This document shows positions 33,440 to 41,481 of a stretch of 64,000 nt of DNA, piece by piece. The translations under genes were made by a program, and so were the position numbers. Every line of letters starts with the position of its first letter. Position 1 is the stretch's first letter. Source of the stretch: RYN-230 sp963768945 (GTDB taxonomy: Bacteria; Actinomycetota; Actinomycetes; Streptosporangiales; Streptosporangiaceae); assembly GCA_963768945.1 (NCBI GenBank), contig CAVYJW010000001.1, positions 186,001-250,000 of the forward strand, read 5' to 3'. The notes below the pieces were generated by a model. The model worked only from the letters and a program-made list of their open reading frames with translations, did not search any database and was not told the DNA's origin.

Positions 33440-34094
33440 GCGTTCACCCACCCGGTCTACCTCCCCGTCTCACCCCCTGCCTCACCAGCCCCACGCCCCA
33501 CGCCCCGCGCCTCCCACCAGCCCCACATCGCCCACCAGCCCCACGCCTCCCCGCCCCTCTTTCGTGATCAAACGAATGGTGTCGTGATAGCAACACCAAA
33601 CGTCTGATCATTTAGCGGGGGAGGTAACTTATGGGACTGGTGGGGCTGACAGGGCTGAAGGGGCTGGTGGTGCGAAACGGGGTCAGGCGTCGGGGCTTCG
33701 GCCCTGACTCGGGGCCCCGGGTGTCGCAGGGACGGGTCCCAGCCCCGGGGCTCCCGCCAGCCCCGCGCCTCCCTGCCCCTCTTTCGTGATCAAACGAATG
33801 GTGTCGTGATAGCAACACCGAACGTCTGATCATTAGCGGGGGAGGTAACTCATGGGGCTGGCGAGGCTGGCGAGGCTGGAGGGGTGGCGGCGCGGGACCA
33901 GGGCCAGCCGTCGAGGCTTCGGCCGTGACCCGGGGCCCGGGTGTCGCGGGGCCGGGTCACGGCACTGGCCGGGTCCAGGCCGGGGCCGGGGGTGTCGCGG
34001 GGCCGGGTCGCGGCCCCGGCCCTGGCGGGACCCGCGGTGCGGGTTACTCAGGAGGCGGATGGGGCTTAGGCGATGGCCGGGAGGGGTGGCGGCG
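33440..34094. other. Gene-poor gap with low-complexity C-rich sequence and a duplicated unit
   Basis: After the hydratase paralogue the sequence is pyrimidine-rich, with repeated caccagccccac-like phrases (about 33480-33550). The duplicated hairpin/ribosome-binding-site/ATG unit follows, then a second low-complexity stretch (ccggggccggg-type repeats, about 33930-34030) up to the end of the FAD oxidase gene. Apart from the short frames described under the repeat, no coding sequence is convincing. Confidence 0.6.
33553..33856. repeat. Duplicated unit: 46-bp stem-loop, GGGGGAGG ribosome-binding site and ATG
   Basis: An 83-bp segment at 33553-33635 recurs at 33775-33856 with three differences. 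Each copy has an inverted repeat (copy 1 at 33565-33610). Its arms TGATCAAACGAATGGTGT and ACACCAAACGTCTGATCA pair at 15 of 18 positions around a 10-base loop. Then comes gcgggggaggtaact(t/c)ATGGG, a model ribosome-binding site and start. Copy 1 opens a 52-codon frame (33631-33789, MGLVGLTGLKGLVVR...). Copy 2 opens an 83-codon frame at 33852 (MGLARLARLEGWRRG...). Both share RRGFGxDxGP, so the frames were duplicated too. The core is far richer in A+T than its surroundings. Whether the short frames are translated is unknown. Confidence 0.7.
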
Positions 34095-35540
34095 TCAAGA
34101 TGACGCGACCTCTGCCGGGGCGGCTGCGGGCAGGATGTTGGCGTTGATACGGAACAGGTTCCCCGGGTCGTACTGGGCCTTGATCCGGCCCAGCCGCGCG
34201 TACTTCTCGGGGCCGCCCATGGCCTCCACGACCCGGTCCATCTCGTCGAAGTTGAGCATGTTGACGTAGACGCCCTGGCCGGTCCACGGCTTGAGGCCGG
34301 TGACCGCGTCCCGGGTCTTCTGGATGTACTCGCCGTCGAGAGCCGGGTCGTCCCAGCGCATCGCGAAGTTCAGCCAGAGCAGGTAGCCACGGTTGGAGAA
34401 GGCCGTCGCCTCCTCGGGCACGTCGCCGATGGCCCCGCCGAGGCCGATGATCTCGACCTCGCCCTCCATGGGCATGTCCTTCCAGAAGTCCACCAGCCGG
34501 TCGATCGCCTCGCCGGCCAGGTCGGCGACGTGGGCTTCCTTGGTGTAGTAGCGGTGCCCGTCCTCGAACTCCACGTCGATCAGGTGCTGCACGGCCCCCG
34601 CGAACGGCATCACGGTCGAGGCCTTGACCAGGGACTCGCCTACGTCGCACAGGCGGTCGATCATTTCCTCGCCGGCCGGGTCCCCGGCGTCGTCCAGCCA
34701 CATCGAGAACAGCATCACGACGCGCCGGCCGACCAGCTCCGGCGGGACGAATGGCAGCGCGGGCATGTCGTGCTTGAGCGCCGCGTGCCAGCCGACGTTG
34801 CGCGGCAGGGTGGGCACCAGCGCCGCGTACTCGCGCAGCGCCGCGGCCGCGTGCTCCTCGTCGTACAGGGACACCCCGATCCGCATCATCGGCCCGAAGT
34901 CGTGCGCCGCGAACGTGAACCGGGTGACGATGCCGAAGTTGCCGCCGCCGCCCCGCAGCGCCCAGAACAGGTCCGGGTGGGAGTCCGCGGAGACCTCAAT
35001 CACCTCGCCGCTGGCCAGTACGAGCTCCAGGGACACGAACTGGTCGCAGGTGAGGCCGTGCCTGCGGGAGAACCAGCCGATGCCGCCGCCGAGGGCCAGT
35101 CCGGCCACCCCCGTCTCGGACATGATGCCGGCCGGGACGACCAGCGCGTGTGGTGCAGTGGCCGCATCCACGGTGCCCAGCAGGCAGCCGCCGCCCGCGT
35201 GGACCAGCTTGCGTTCCGCGTCCACACTCACGTCGCGCAGCCCGCTCAGGTCGATGGTCAGGCCGCCCTCGGACATGCCCTTACCCGCCACGTTGTGCCC
35301 GCCACAGCGGACCGAGGGCGGCAGCCCGTGCTCCCGGGCCACGTTCACCGCGGCCACCACGTCCGCGGTGCTGGTGCAGCGCAGGATCAGCCCGGGCCGC
35401 CGGTCAACCATCGCGTTCCAGACCTGGCGGGCCTCCTCGTACTCGTCGTGGCCGGGGCCGATGATCTCGCCCTTGAACTGCCCGGCCAGCTGCCCGGCGA
35501 TGCGCTGCCGGACCGCCTCGTCAAGGCTCGGGGCGTTCAT
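34095..35540 (-). CDS. FAD-linked oxidase of the berberine-bridge (BBE) type
   Basis: The PCMH-type FAD domain contains VRCGGHNVAGKGMSEGG, where the His is the usual covalent FAD attachment site. It continues with GLALGGGIGWFSRRHGLTCDQ and LRGGGGNFGIVTRFTF. The C-terminal BBE motif (YVNMLNFDEMDRV, KYARLGRIKAQYDPGNLFRIN) is intact. The second covalent Cys of bicovalent family members is not obvious: the segment GLTCDQFVSL has a Cys at the right place and may supply it. Such enzymes oxidise phenolic, alcohol or polyketide substrates with O2. It is the last gene of a five-gene minus-strand operon; its start overlaps the AtaL-like stop. Confidence 0.9.
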   Translation of the reverse strand: MNAPSLDEAVRQRIAGQLAGQFKGEIIGPGHDEYEEARQVWNAMVDRRPGLILRCTSTADVVAAVNVAREHGLPPSVRCGGHNVAGKGMSEGGLTIDLSGLRDVSVDAERKLVHAGGGCLLGTVDAATAPHALVVPAGIMSETGVAGLALGGGIGWFSRRHGLTCDQFVSLELVLASGEVIEVSADSHPDLFWALRGGGGNFGIVTRFTFAAHDFGPMMRIGVSLYDEEHAAAALREYAALVPTLPRNVGWHAALKHDMPALPFVPPELVGRRVVMLFSMWLDDAGDPAGEEMIDRLCDVGESLVKASTVMPFAGAVQHLIDVEFEDGHRYYTKEAHVADLAGEAIDRLVDFWKDMPMEGEVEIIGLGGAIGDVPEEATAFSNRGYLLWLNFAMRWDDPALDGEYIQKTRDAVTGLKPWTGQGVYVNMLNFDEMDRVVEAMGGPEKYARLGRIKAQYDPGNLFRINANILPAAAPAEVASS

Positions 35541-36007
35541 GCCGTCACGGCCGCGGGGTTGTCGGCCAGCCGCCGCATCGCGTTCAGGGTGGCGGCCACC
35601 GCCTTGAGGTAGTCCCCGGTCATCGACTCGGCGTACTCCCGCTCGGCGGCCGAGCCGCCTTCTACCCCGGCCACGACCAGCGCGAAGCTGAACCGCAGCT
35701 GCAGGCCCTCGTCAGGGTCCTCGATCTCGTTGGCGATGGTGCCCAGCACCGGGCCCGCGATCCGGGTGAACACCACCCGGTGCGGGGCCTCCAGCGTGAT
35801 CCGCTCGGTGAAACGGTCGCCGCGGAAGTCGATGTCGCGGTCAAATACGGTGTCCCCGTACCGCTCGGTGACCTGGCAGTAGGTCATGCTGGGCACGAAC
35901 GGCAGCGCGTTGTTGGCCTTGAGCACCAGGCCGTCCCACACGGCGGCGCGGTCCAGGTGCGGCTCGCCCGGCACGTTGACGGGCAGCTGATGGGTTACGA
36001 AGATCAC
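35537..36007 (-). CDS. AtaL-like/DUF1857 SRPBCC protein
   Basis: The 156-residue protein has THQLPVNVPGEPHLDRAAVWDGLVLKANNALPFVPSMTYCQV, then ERITLEAPHRVVFTR and LQLRFSFALVVAGVEGG. This is the pattern of the AtaL-like/DUF1857 helix-grip proteins, known from polyketide and aromatic metabolism of fungi and bacteria. It probably binds a hydrophobic aromatic ligand. Both ends overlap neighbouring genes by four bases (ATGA), so it is co-translated with the FAA hydrolase and the FAD oxidase. Confidence 0.8.
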   Translation of the reverse strand: MIFVTHQLPVNVPGEPHLDRAAVWDGLVLKANNALPFVPSMTYCQVTERYGDTVFDRDIDFRGDRFTERITLEAPHRVVFTRIAGPVLGTIANEIEDPDEGLQLRFSFALVVAGVEGGSAAEREYAESMTGDYLKAVAATLNAMRRLADNPAAVTA

Positions 36008-36903
36008 GATGTTCCTCCCGCAGGATCGATCACGGTGTTTTCCAGGGTGCCGAGAGTGTCGATGGTGACCCGGACGACGTCGCCGTCCCTCAGGTACCGG
36101 CCGCGGCCCGCGCCCACCCCGGACGGAGTGCCGGTCGCGATGACGTCGCCGGGCTCGAGCGTGACCACCTCGCTGGCCGCTGAGATCAGGTCGGCCACCG
36201 GGCAGACCATGTCAGAGGTGGACTCGTCCTGCTGCAGCTCGCCGTTGACCCACAGGCGCAGCCTCAGATCCTGCGGATCGGGTACCTGGAACGCGGGCGT
36301 GATGCCCGGCCCCAGTGGCAGCGAGCTGTCCATGGACTTGGCGGCGAACCAGTCGTAGATGAACGCGTCGGCCGGTACCGACTCCCTGCGGTGCCGGCCC
36401 CGGGCGGTCACGTCGTTGGCCACGCAGTAGCCGGCCAGGTGGGCCACCGCGTCGGGCGCCGGGATGTCCCGCCCGCCGATGCCGATGACCACGGCCAGCT
36501 CCGCCTCCCAGTCGTAGCGGGCCTCGTCCGGGGAGCGGACCACGATCGGGTCGTTCGGGCCGACGATGGCGGTGGTGGGGGGTTTGAGGAAGAAGAACGG
36601 CCGCCATCCCTCGGCGGGGATCTCACCGCCCATCTCGCGCATGTGACGGCGGTAGTTGACGCCCGCGCAGATTACCTTGCGGGGCCAGCGCAGCGGGGGC
36701 AGCAGGGCGTCGTACTCGACCGCCGGGGCGCCGTCGGTGTCCATGCCACGCAGCACCTCCTCGGCCTGGGCCCAGTCCTCGACCAGCTCGAGCAGGGTGG
36801 TCCAGCGCTTCAGGTCCGTGGGCGCCACGAGTGTCCCGTCGTCGCGGAGGATGGCCACGCCGGGGTTTTCGTTGCGGAGGTATGTAACCAGGGACCAGGT
36901 CAT
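36004..36903 (-). CDS. Fumarylacetoacetate hydrolase (FAA) family protein
   Basis: The C-terminal FAA domain has the metal ligands in YDWEAELAVVIG (Glu-x-Glu type) and the motifs VICAGVNYRRHMREMG, GYCVANDVTARGRHRRES, AKSMDSSLPLGP and VIATGTPSGVGAGRGRYL. Family members hydrolyse C-C bonds of acylpyruvates or isomerise and decarboxylate dioic intermediates. In this operon it may process a ring-fission product that still bears a carboxyl group. The start overlaps the stop of the dehydrogenase gene upstream. Confidence 0.9.
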   Translation of the reverse strand: MTWSLVTYLRNENPGVAILRDDGTLVAPTDLKRWTTLLELVEDWAQAEEVLRGMDTDGAPAVEYDALLPPLRWPRKVICAGVNYRRHMREMGGEIPAEGWRPFFFLKPPTTAIVGPNDPIVVRSPDEARYDWEAELAVVIGIGGRDIPAPDAVAHLAGYCVANDVTARGRHRRESVPADAFIYDWFAAKSMDSSLPLGPGITPAFQVPDPQDLRLRLWVNGELQQDESTSDMVCPVADLISAASEVVTLEPGDVIATGTPSGVGAGRGRYLRDGDVVRVTIDTLGTLENTVIDPAGGTS

Positions 36904-37790
36904 GAAGGCTCTTCCTGACTCAGGGCGGATGCCCCGGAAATCTGGTCGTGGACAGACGCGATGTCAAGATCGCCCCAGCCGTCGGCGAGCGCCTTGTCGA
37001 AGACTTCCTTGGCCGCGCTGAACACCGGGGCGGTCAGGCCGGCCTCGGCCGCGCAGTCCTCGATCTGCTCGAGGATGGGATGCAGGGTGGCCACCGGGCC
37101 GGGCGCGGGGGTCCAGGCCCGGTCGCGCATCAGCGGGCCGCGCTGCTTCCAGATGGCCGACTCGGCGATCGATCCGTCCAGCGTGCTCTGCACGAGGTCG
37201 AGGTCCAGGCCGCTGCGGCGGGCCAGGGCCAGTGCTTCCGCCGCCGCCACCGTGTGCACCGCGAGGAGCAGGTTCGCGATGTACTTCATCCGCGCGCCGG
37301 TGCCGAACTCGCCCGTGTAGACCCAGGGCCCGGACACCGCGTCGAGGACCGCGGCGACCTGGTCCACGCTGGCCCGGTCCCCGGACGCGAACGTGGTGGC
37401 GCGGCGCGGCGCGACCATCCCCGGGCTGCCGCTGACCGGGCTGTCCAGCAGGTCGCCGCCGCGGGCCCGGACCGCATCCCGGAGCCGGGTCTTGCGCGCG
37501 ATGTCGATCGTGCTCATCTCGATGTGCACGGTGCCGGGCCGCAGTGTGGTGAGCGTGCCGTCGGCCCCGCCGATGACCTCCTCGACCGCGGCCGCGTCCG
37601 GGAGGATGGAGAGCAGCACATCGGCCTGGACGGCCACCTCCGCGGCCGACCAGGCCTCGATGCCGCCCGCGGCGGCCAGCTCGGGGGAGCCGCTTCTGCG
37701 GTAGCCGATGACCGTGAAGCCGCGTTCCATGAGGTTGCGGGCGATAGGCAGGCCCATCTTGCCCAGGCCGATCAGTCCGACTCGGTGCAT
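36900..37790 (-). CDS. NAD(P)-dependent beta-hydroxyacid dehydrogenase (3-HIBADH family)
   Basis: The Rossmann motif VGLIGLGKMGLPIARNLMERG is followed by the substrate motif LLDSPVSGSPGMVAPRRAT and the catalytic Lys in GARMKYIANLLLAVH. The end is all-helical, as in 3-hydroxyisobutyrate and tartronate semialdehyde reductases. The 296-residue length is standard. Within a catabolic operon it could oxidise a hydroxyacid side product; the exact substrate is unknown. It lies 26 bp after the YciI-like gene. Confidence 0.9.
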   Translation of the reverse strand: MHRVGLIGLGKMGLPIARNLMERGFTVIGYRRSGSPELAAAGGIEAWSAAEVAVQADVLLSILPDAAAVEEVIGGADGTLTTLRPGTVHIEMSTIDIARKTRLRDAVRARGGDLLDSPVSGSPGMVAPRRATTFASGDRASVDQVAAVLDAVSGPWVYTGEFGTGARMKYIANLLLAVHTVAAAEALALARRSGLDLDLVQSTLDGSIAESAIWKQRGPLMRDRAWTPAPGPVATLHPILEQIEDCAAEAGLTAPVFSAAKEVFDKALADGWGDLDIASVHDQISGASALSQEEPS

Positions 37791-37816
37791 CTCCGCCTCC
37801 TTGCGGTCCGCTGCCG

Positions 37817-38209
37817 TTATCGCCAGTCGTAGGTTGCGGTGCCCAGCGAGAGCCGGACGCCGATGCTGCCCTCGTTGAGCCTCCAGCGGTGCACGGTAAA
37901 GGTCCGAAGACCGGCGAGCACAAACGGATCTTTCGCCGCGATCGATCCGGCTTCGCCAGCGTCGGCGGCGCGCAGGACGGTCACCCCGGAGCCCGGCCCG
38001 GTGCCGGGCCCGGACAGCAGCGGGCCGGACAGGAACAGGACGCCGTCGCGCTCCAGGCCGAGCAGCCAGCTGATGTGGTCCCCGGCGCGGGCGTCGATGT
38101 CCGCCTGGCTGGTGCCGGCCACCGGGGTGGACAGGACGAGCCAGTAGTCGCGGCCGAGCAGGCCGGATACATCCGGCGGCGGCGCCGCGGCTGGTTGCTC
38201 GTCACTCAC
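37817..38209 (-). CDS. YciI-like small protein
   Basis: The 130-residue protein has the ferredoxin-like pattern of YciI: DYWLVLSTPVAGTSQADIDARAGDHISWLLGLERDGVLFLSGPLL, with a conserved His in GDHISWL and an Asp in AAKDPFVLAGLRTFTVHRW. Members serve as small hydrolases or dehalogenases, or are of unknown function. GTG 38209 lies only six bases from operator O2. The promoter there predicts transcription starting at or next to the GTG, so the mRNA may be leaderless. It heads the minus-strand operon that ends with the FAD oxidase. Confidence 0.8.
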   Translation of the reverse strand: MSDEQPAAAPPPDVSGLLGRDYWLVLSTPVAGTSQADIDARAGDHISWLLGLERDGVLFLSGPLLSGPGTGPGSGVTVLRAADAGEAGSIAAKDPFVLAGLRTFTVHRWRLNEGSIGVRLSLGTATYDWR

Positions 38210-38214
38210 GCTCT

Positions 38215-38245
38215 AAACTGTATGCAGTTTCCGGTAAGCATTCAA
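38215..38245 (-). promoter_or_regulatory. Operator O2 with promoter for the YciI-FAD oxidase operon
   Basis: The perfect palindrome AAACTGTATGCAGTTT lies at 38215-38230. On the minus strand it contains the -10 TACAGT (38222-38217), with -35 TTGAAT (38245-38240) at exactly 17 bp. The predicted start point falls at the GTG of the YciI gene, giving a leaderless transcript. A repressor on O2 would cover the -10. Confidence 0.72.
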
Positions 38246-38257
38246 GGCTTGAGCCCA

Positions 38258-38349
38258 AAACTGTATGCACATTGGGATGGCAGGCGTCTCGGGCCGCGGC
38301 GCGGCGGTTGGGTGATCAAGGCTCACGACGGTGAAGTGTATGCAGGTCC
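38258..38349. promoter_or_regulatory. Two degenerate copies of the cluster operator upstream of the GntR gene
   Basis: AAACTGTATGCACATT (38258-38273) keeps the left half of the operator. GAAGTGTATGCAGGTC (38334-38349) keeps the core GTATGCAG. They lie 101 and 25 bp before the regulator's start codon and may be weak sites for autoregulation. Only O2 in this gap is a perfect palindrome. Confidence 0.45.
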
Positions 38350-38374
38350 CAGCGGATCAGGGAGAATAGTTGCC

Positions 38375-39139
38375 ATGCCCCGTGCCGCCCTGGTCCCCGA
38401 CATCCGCAAGGTGGACCTCCCCGAAGCCCGGCAGGCCATCCCCTACGTCCACGCCTACCTGCGGGAGTGCATCCTCGACGGCACGCTGACTCCGGGCACG
38501 AAGCTGTCCCAGGTCAGCCTGGCCAGCCAACTCGGCATCAGCCGCACCCCGCTCCGCGAGGTGCTCCGTATGCTGCAGGAGGAGGGCCTGGTCGAGATCG
38601 AGCCGAACCAGCGCACCCGGGTGGCCGGCCTGGACCCCCAGGAACTCGACGACGTCTACGCGAGCCGGATCCTGCTGGAGACGCTGGCCCTGTCCATGAC
38701 CATCGGACACTTCGGCGCGGCGTCGCGCAAGGAAGCCAAGCGGCTGCTGACCGCGATGCGGCGGGCGGGCCGGACCGGGGACTTCGGCGCCTGGTTCGCC
38801 GCGCATGCCGACTACCACCGGCTGGTCACCGCGGGGGCCGGGGAGGTGCTGCAGCGGCAGTTGCAGGCCTTTGCCGACCGGACCACACGCTATATCCGGA
38901 TCTACCAGCTGTCCGATCCGGGCAGTTGGCAGGTGCCGGGCGATGTGGAGCACGCACAGATCCTGGAGACCCTGATCGCCGGCGACGAGCGGGGCGCGCT
39001 CACCGGGATGGCCCATCACCTGGAGCGCACCGCGCTGCGGGTGCTCACGGACTGCGCGCCCGAGTTCGAGCCCGTCGCGGTGCCGCACGCGGTCGCGCTG
39101 ATCGACCGCGAGCCGCCAGCCGCACGGGTGGCCTCTTAA
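38375..39139 (+). CDS. GntR family transcriptional regulator, FadR/VanR-type
   Basis: The winged helix is at about 20-85: IPYVHAYLRECILDGTLTPGTKLSQVSLASQLGISRTPLREVLRMLQEEGLVEI. The C-terminal all-helical FCD domain (about 95-230) holds the putative metal-binding residues Asp/His in HADYHRLV and His in EHAQILETL. Such regulators bind palindromes as dimers and release them when a pathway acid binds. The gene sits in the middle of the catabolic cluster beside operator O2, so it is the natural candidate for reading the 16-bp palindrome. ATG 38375 has AGGGAG about ten bases upstream; the open frame to 37889 is a shadow of the YciI gene. Confidence 0.9.
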   Translation: MPRAALVPDIRKVDLPEARQAIPYVHAYLRECILDGTLTPGTKLSQVSLASQLGISRTPLREVLRMLQEEGLVEIEPNQRTRVAGLDPQELDDVYASRILLETLALSMTIGHFGAASRKEAKRLLTAMRRAGRTGDFGAWFAAHADYHRLVTAGAGEVLQRQLQAFADRTTRYIRIYQLSDPGSWQVPGDVEHAQILETLIAGDERGALTGMAHHLERTALRVLTDCAPEFEPVAVPHAVALIDREPPAARVAS

Positions 39140-39188
39140 CCGGCCAGGACGGCTGAGCCGCTCAACGGCCCGGTAGCGGATGGATCGC

Positions 39189-40040
39189 TTAAGCAGCCAG
39201 GAACGGCTGGACCACGGCCAGGAAATCGGCCGTCTTCTCGATCATGGTCCAGTGCCCGCATCCGGACAGGACGTGCAGCCGTGAGTCGGGCAGCAGGTCG
39301 ACCAGCTGGGCCGACGAGACCCGCCAGGGCACTACGCGGTCGTCGCGGCCGTGCACCAGCAGCACCGGGGCGCTGATGTCCGCGAGCTCGGCTCCGGACA
39401 GGGCCAGGTCGTCCACCCAGCGCTGCCGTGGCTCGGGGAACATGGCCGCCCACGAGTCGCGGACCGCCGGGCTGAGGCTGGCCTGGTAGCGCAGTTCGAT
39501 CAGCTCGTCGGTGATGAGGCGGCGGTCATGCGCGAACAGGCCGATCACCTCCCGCATCTGCGCCACCCCGGGGGTGTAGCCCCACACGGTGTCCAGCCCC
39601 GTAGGCAGGGCCATGGCCACGCCCATCGAGCCCATCAGCACGATGCGCCGCACCGCGGCCGGGCGCGCGGCGGCCAGGGACAGGGCGATCGCCCCGCCCA
39701 TCGAGTTGCCGATGATGTCCACCGGGCCGGTGCCCAGCGTGTCGAGCAGGGCCAGCGCGTGCTCCGTCCAGGCCGCACGGCCGTAGGTGCGCGCCTCGCC
39801 CGTGGCGGTTCCCCCGAAGCCGAGCTGGTCGGGTGCGATCACCCGGCGGTCCTGGCTCAGCGCGGGGATCACCGGGCGCCAGTTCGCGGTGGCGGTTACG
39901 CCCGGGCCTGAGCCGTGCAGCAGCAGCACAGGCGGTGCCTGCTGGCCGGCCCGGACCCCGGCCGGGGCGCCGGTGTCGATCAGTGCGGTGGGCACGCCCG
40001 CCACGTCGATCTGGCAGGCATGCAGGGCGATCACGGTCAT
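39189..40040 (-). CDS. Alpha/beta hydrolase for meta-cleavage products (MhpC/BphD-like)
   Basis: The 283-residue protein has the family motif LLLHGSGPGVTATANWRPVIPALS, the nucleophile Ser in DIIGNSMGGAIAL, Asp in LLVHGRDDRVVPW and His in SGCGHWTMIEKT. These are the marks of C-C hydrolases that split ring-fission products into 2-hydroxypenta-2,4-dienoate and an acid. The product would feed the hydratase operon at 29924. AGGAAGGG lies ahead of ATG 40040, and the start overlaps the extradiol dioxygenase stop. The open frame upstream is the shadow of that gene's repeat tail. Confidence 0.92.
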   Translation of the reverse strand: MTVIALHACQIDVAGVPTALIDTGAPAGVRAGQQAPPVLLLHGSGPGVTATANWRPVIPALSQDRRVIAPDQLGFGGTATGEARTYGRAAWTEHALALLDTLGTGPVDIIGNSMGGAIALSLAAARPAAVRRIVLMGSMGVAMALPTGLDTVWGYTPGVAQMREVIGLFAHDRRLITDELIELRYQASLSPAVRDSWAAMFPEPRQRWVDDLALSGAELADISAPVLLVHGRDDRVVPWRVSSAQLVDLLPDSRLHVLSGCGHWTMIEKTADFLAVVQPFLAA

Positions 40041-41077
40041 GAGGCCCTTCCTGTGCTCACCGGTCCCGTGCTGGCCGGTCCCGTGCTGGCCGGTCCCGTG
40101 CTGGCCGGTTGAGTTCTGGTCCGCACCGTGTTGGCCGGTTGAGTGCTGGTCCGCTCCGTGCTGGCCGGTTGGGTGCTGGCCGGTTGCGCTGCTGCGCTCT
40201 CGGGCTGGAGCTGGGGCTGGGACGTCGCGCGCCGCACCGGACCGAGCCACATGTCGATGGAACCGGGCTCGTCCGGGTCGAAGGTGCGCGGCGCCCAGGC
40301 GGCGTCGTCCTCGATCCGGCGCACGCCGAAGGAGTACTCGTAGGTGAAACCCTCCGGGCCCAGGAAATACAGGAACACTGCGGTGGACTGGGGATGGCGC
40401 CCGGGTCCCATCTCGATCTCCACGCCGTGCTCCACGAGGAAGTGCCAATTCCGGAACACGTCGTCGATGGTGGCCACCTGGAAGTTCATGTGGCACAACC
40501 CCGGCCGCTCACCACGGAACACGGCCAGCTTGTGGTGCACCGGGTCGATCCGGAGGAGGCACGCGGCGTCGCCGATCCAGTCCGAGACCCGAGCGTTGAA
40601 CCGGGTGTTCCAGAACCGGTAGGCCTCGTGCACGTCCGGCGCGTCCAGGCACAGGTGGCCGAACTCGGTGATCCCGGCCGGCCGCGTGAACGCAACCGGC
40701 CGGGTAATCGTCTCCTGCTGGCTGACCAGTTCCAGGCGGTTGCCGAACGGGTCGTCGAACGCGATGAACTCCCTGACCCGCCGGGACCGGGCCGCCACCC
40801 GGTCGCCGCGGCGCACCCGGAACCCGGTGCGCTCCAGTTCAGTCTCGGCCGCGGCGAGCGCGTCCGAGTCGGCCACGGCGAAGCCGGAGGAGATGACCCC
40901 GGAGGGCCCCTCGACCAGCGCGAGGCAGTGGTGCCGGTGGTCGGCGCGCAGGTGCGCCACCCCGGCCTCGGCGGGCGCGGCCAGTTCCAGGCCGACGATG
41001 TCGGTCGCGAACCGGACGGCCACGCCGAGGTCGGCAACGCCGGACCGGACGTAGGCGATGTCGGTGAGGGTGATCAT
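40037..41077 (-). CDS. Type I extradiol ring-cleavage dioxygenase with repetitive C-terminal tail
   Basis: Two VOC modules make the catalytic core. The three metal ligands are visible in the second: His in EFGHLCLDAPD, His in GLCHMNFQVA and Glu in GFTYEYSFGV, as in 2,3-dihydroxybiphenyl and catechol 2,3-dioxygenases. The predicted reaction is Fe(II)-dependent meta cleavage of a catechol. After about residue 288 the sequence becomes a PAST/TQPA repeat (TQPASTERTSTQPANT, TGPASTGPASTGPVSTG) with no role in the fold. This tail is encoded by a decaying DNA tandem array (about 40060-40190). The gene lies between the NTF2-like gene and the hydrolase in one operon. Confidence 0.9.
   Translation of the reverse strand: MITLTDIAYVRSGVADLGVAVRFATDIVGLELAAPAEAGVAHLRADHRHHCLALVEGPSGVISSGFAVADSDALAAAETELERTGFRVRRGDRVAARSRRVREFIAFDDPFGNRLELVSQQETITRPVAFTRPAGITEFGHLCLDAPDVHEAYRFWNTRFNARVSDWIGDAACLLRIDPVHHKLAVFRGERPGLCHMNFQVATIDDVFRNWHFLVEHGVEIEMGPGRHPQSTAVFLYFLGPEGFTYEYSFGVRRIEDDAAWAPRTFDPDEPGSIDMWLGPVRRATSQPQLQPESAAAQPASTQPASTERTSTQPANTVRTRTQPASTGPASTGPASTGPVSTGRAS
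40060..40190. repeat. Tandem array encoding the C-terminal tail of the extradiol dioxygenase
   Basis: Repeats of cccgtgctggccggt (15 bp) occur three times in a row near 40064-40108. More diverged units based on gtgctggccggttgagtgctggtccg follow to about 40190. The 15-bp period keeps the reading frame, so copy-number change lengthens the protein tail by five residues at a time. Confidence 0.65.
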
Positions 41078-41084
41078 GCGCGGC

Positions 41085-41438
41085 TCAGGCGTAGACCGGA
41101 GAGACGTCGATGTAGATCTGCCAGTCGCGGACCAGGTCCCCGTCGAACACCAGGATGTCCGCGTTCGGCACGGTCACCGACTTACCGTCCTTGCGCCGGT
41201 ACTCGACGTCGATCTGCGCGACCACAGTGTGACCGGACTCGTACACGTTCCTGATGTGGTGGGTCAGGCCGTCGATCGACGAGAAGAAGCCGGCCACCGC
41301 CTCCCGGACCGCGGCCCGGCCGGTGACAGGGTCGGCGTTCGCGAAGCGGAACGTCGCGTCGGGGGTGAGGTGGGCGACGAACTTGTCAGGATCGAACGAG
41401 TCGATGTCCGCGAAGACCTGAGCTACGTCTCGGCTCAT
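41085..41438 (-). CDS. NTF2/SnoaL-like small protein
   Basis: The 117-residue protein reads VAQVFADIDSFDPDKFVAHLTPDATFRFANADPVTGRAAVREAVAGFFSSI, with strands GHTVVAQIDVEYRRKDG and ILVFDGDLVRDWQIYIDVSPVY. This is the SnoaL/NTF2 cone, which in other pathways holds isomerases, cyclases or dehydratases. ATG 41438 is preceded by AGGGAGAG. It is the first gene of the three-gene minus operon ending in the hydrolase, behind two adjacent operators. It may isomerise the substrate or the ring-fission product. Confidence 0.85.
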   Translation of the reverse strand: MSRDVAQVFADIDSFDPDKFVAHLTPDATFRFANADPVTGRAAVREAVAGFFSSIDGLTHHIRNVYESGHTVVAQIDVEYRRKDGKSVTVPNADILVFDGDLVRDWQIYIDVSPVYA

Positions 41439-41481
41439 GATGCTCTCCCTCGTTGGAGACCGGCGGGCCACCGCCCGGCCG

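Noticed and set aside
33565..33610. A tRNA or tmRNA-like structure
   Set aside because: There is one stem-loop only, with no D-, anticodon or T-arm pattern and no CCA-compatible acceptor end.
33631..33789. A 52-codon gene behind the first hairpin copy
   Set aside because: The ribosome-binding site is good, but the product is low-complexity and ends in the next repeat copy; kept only as part of the repeat description.
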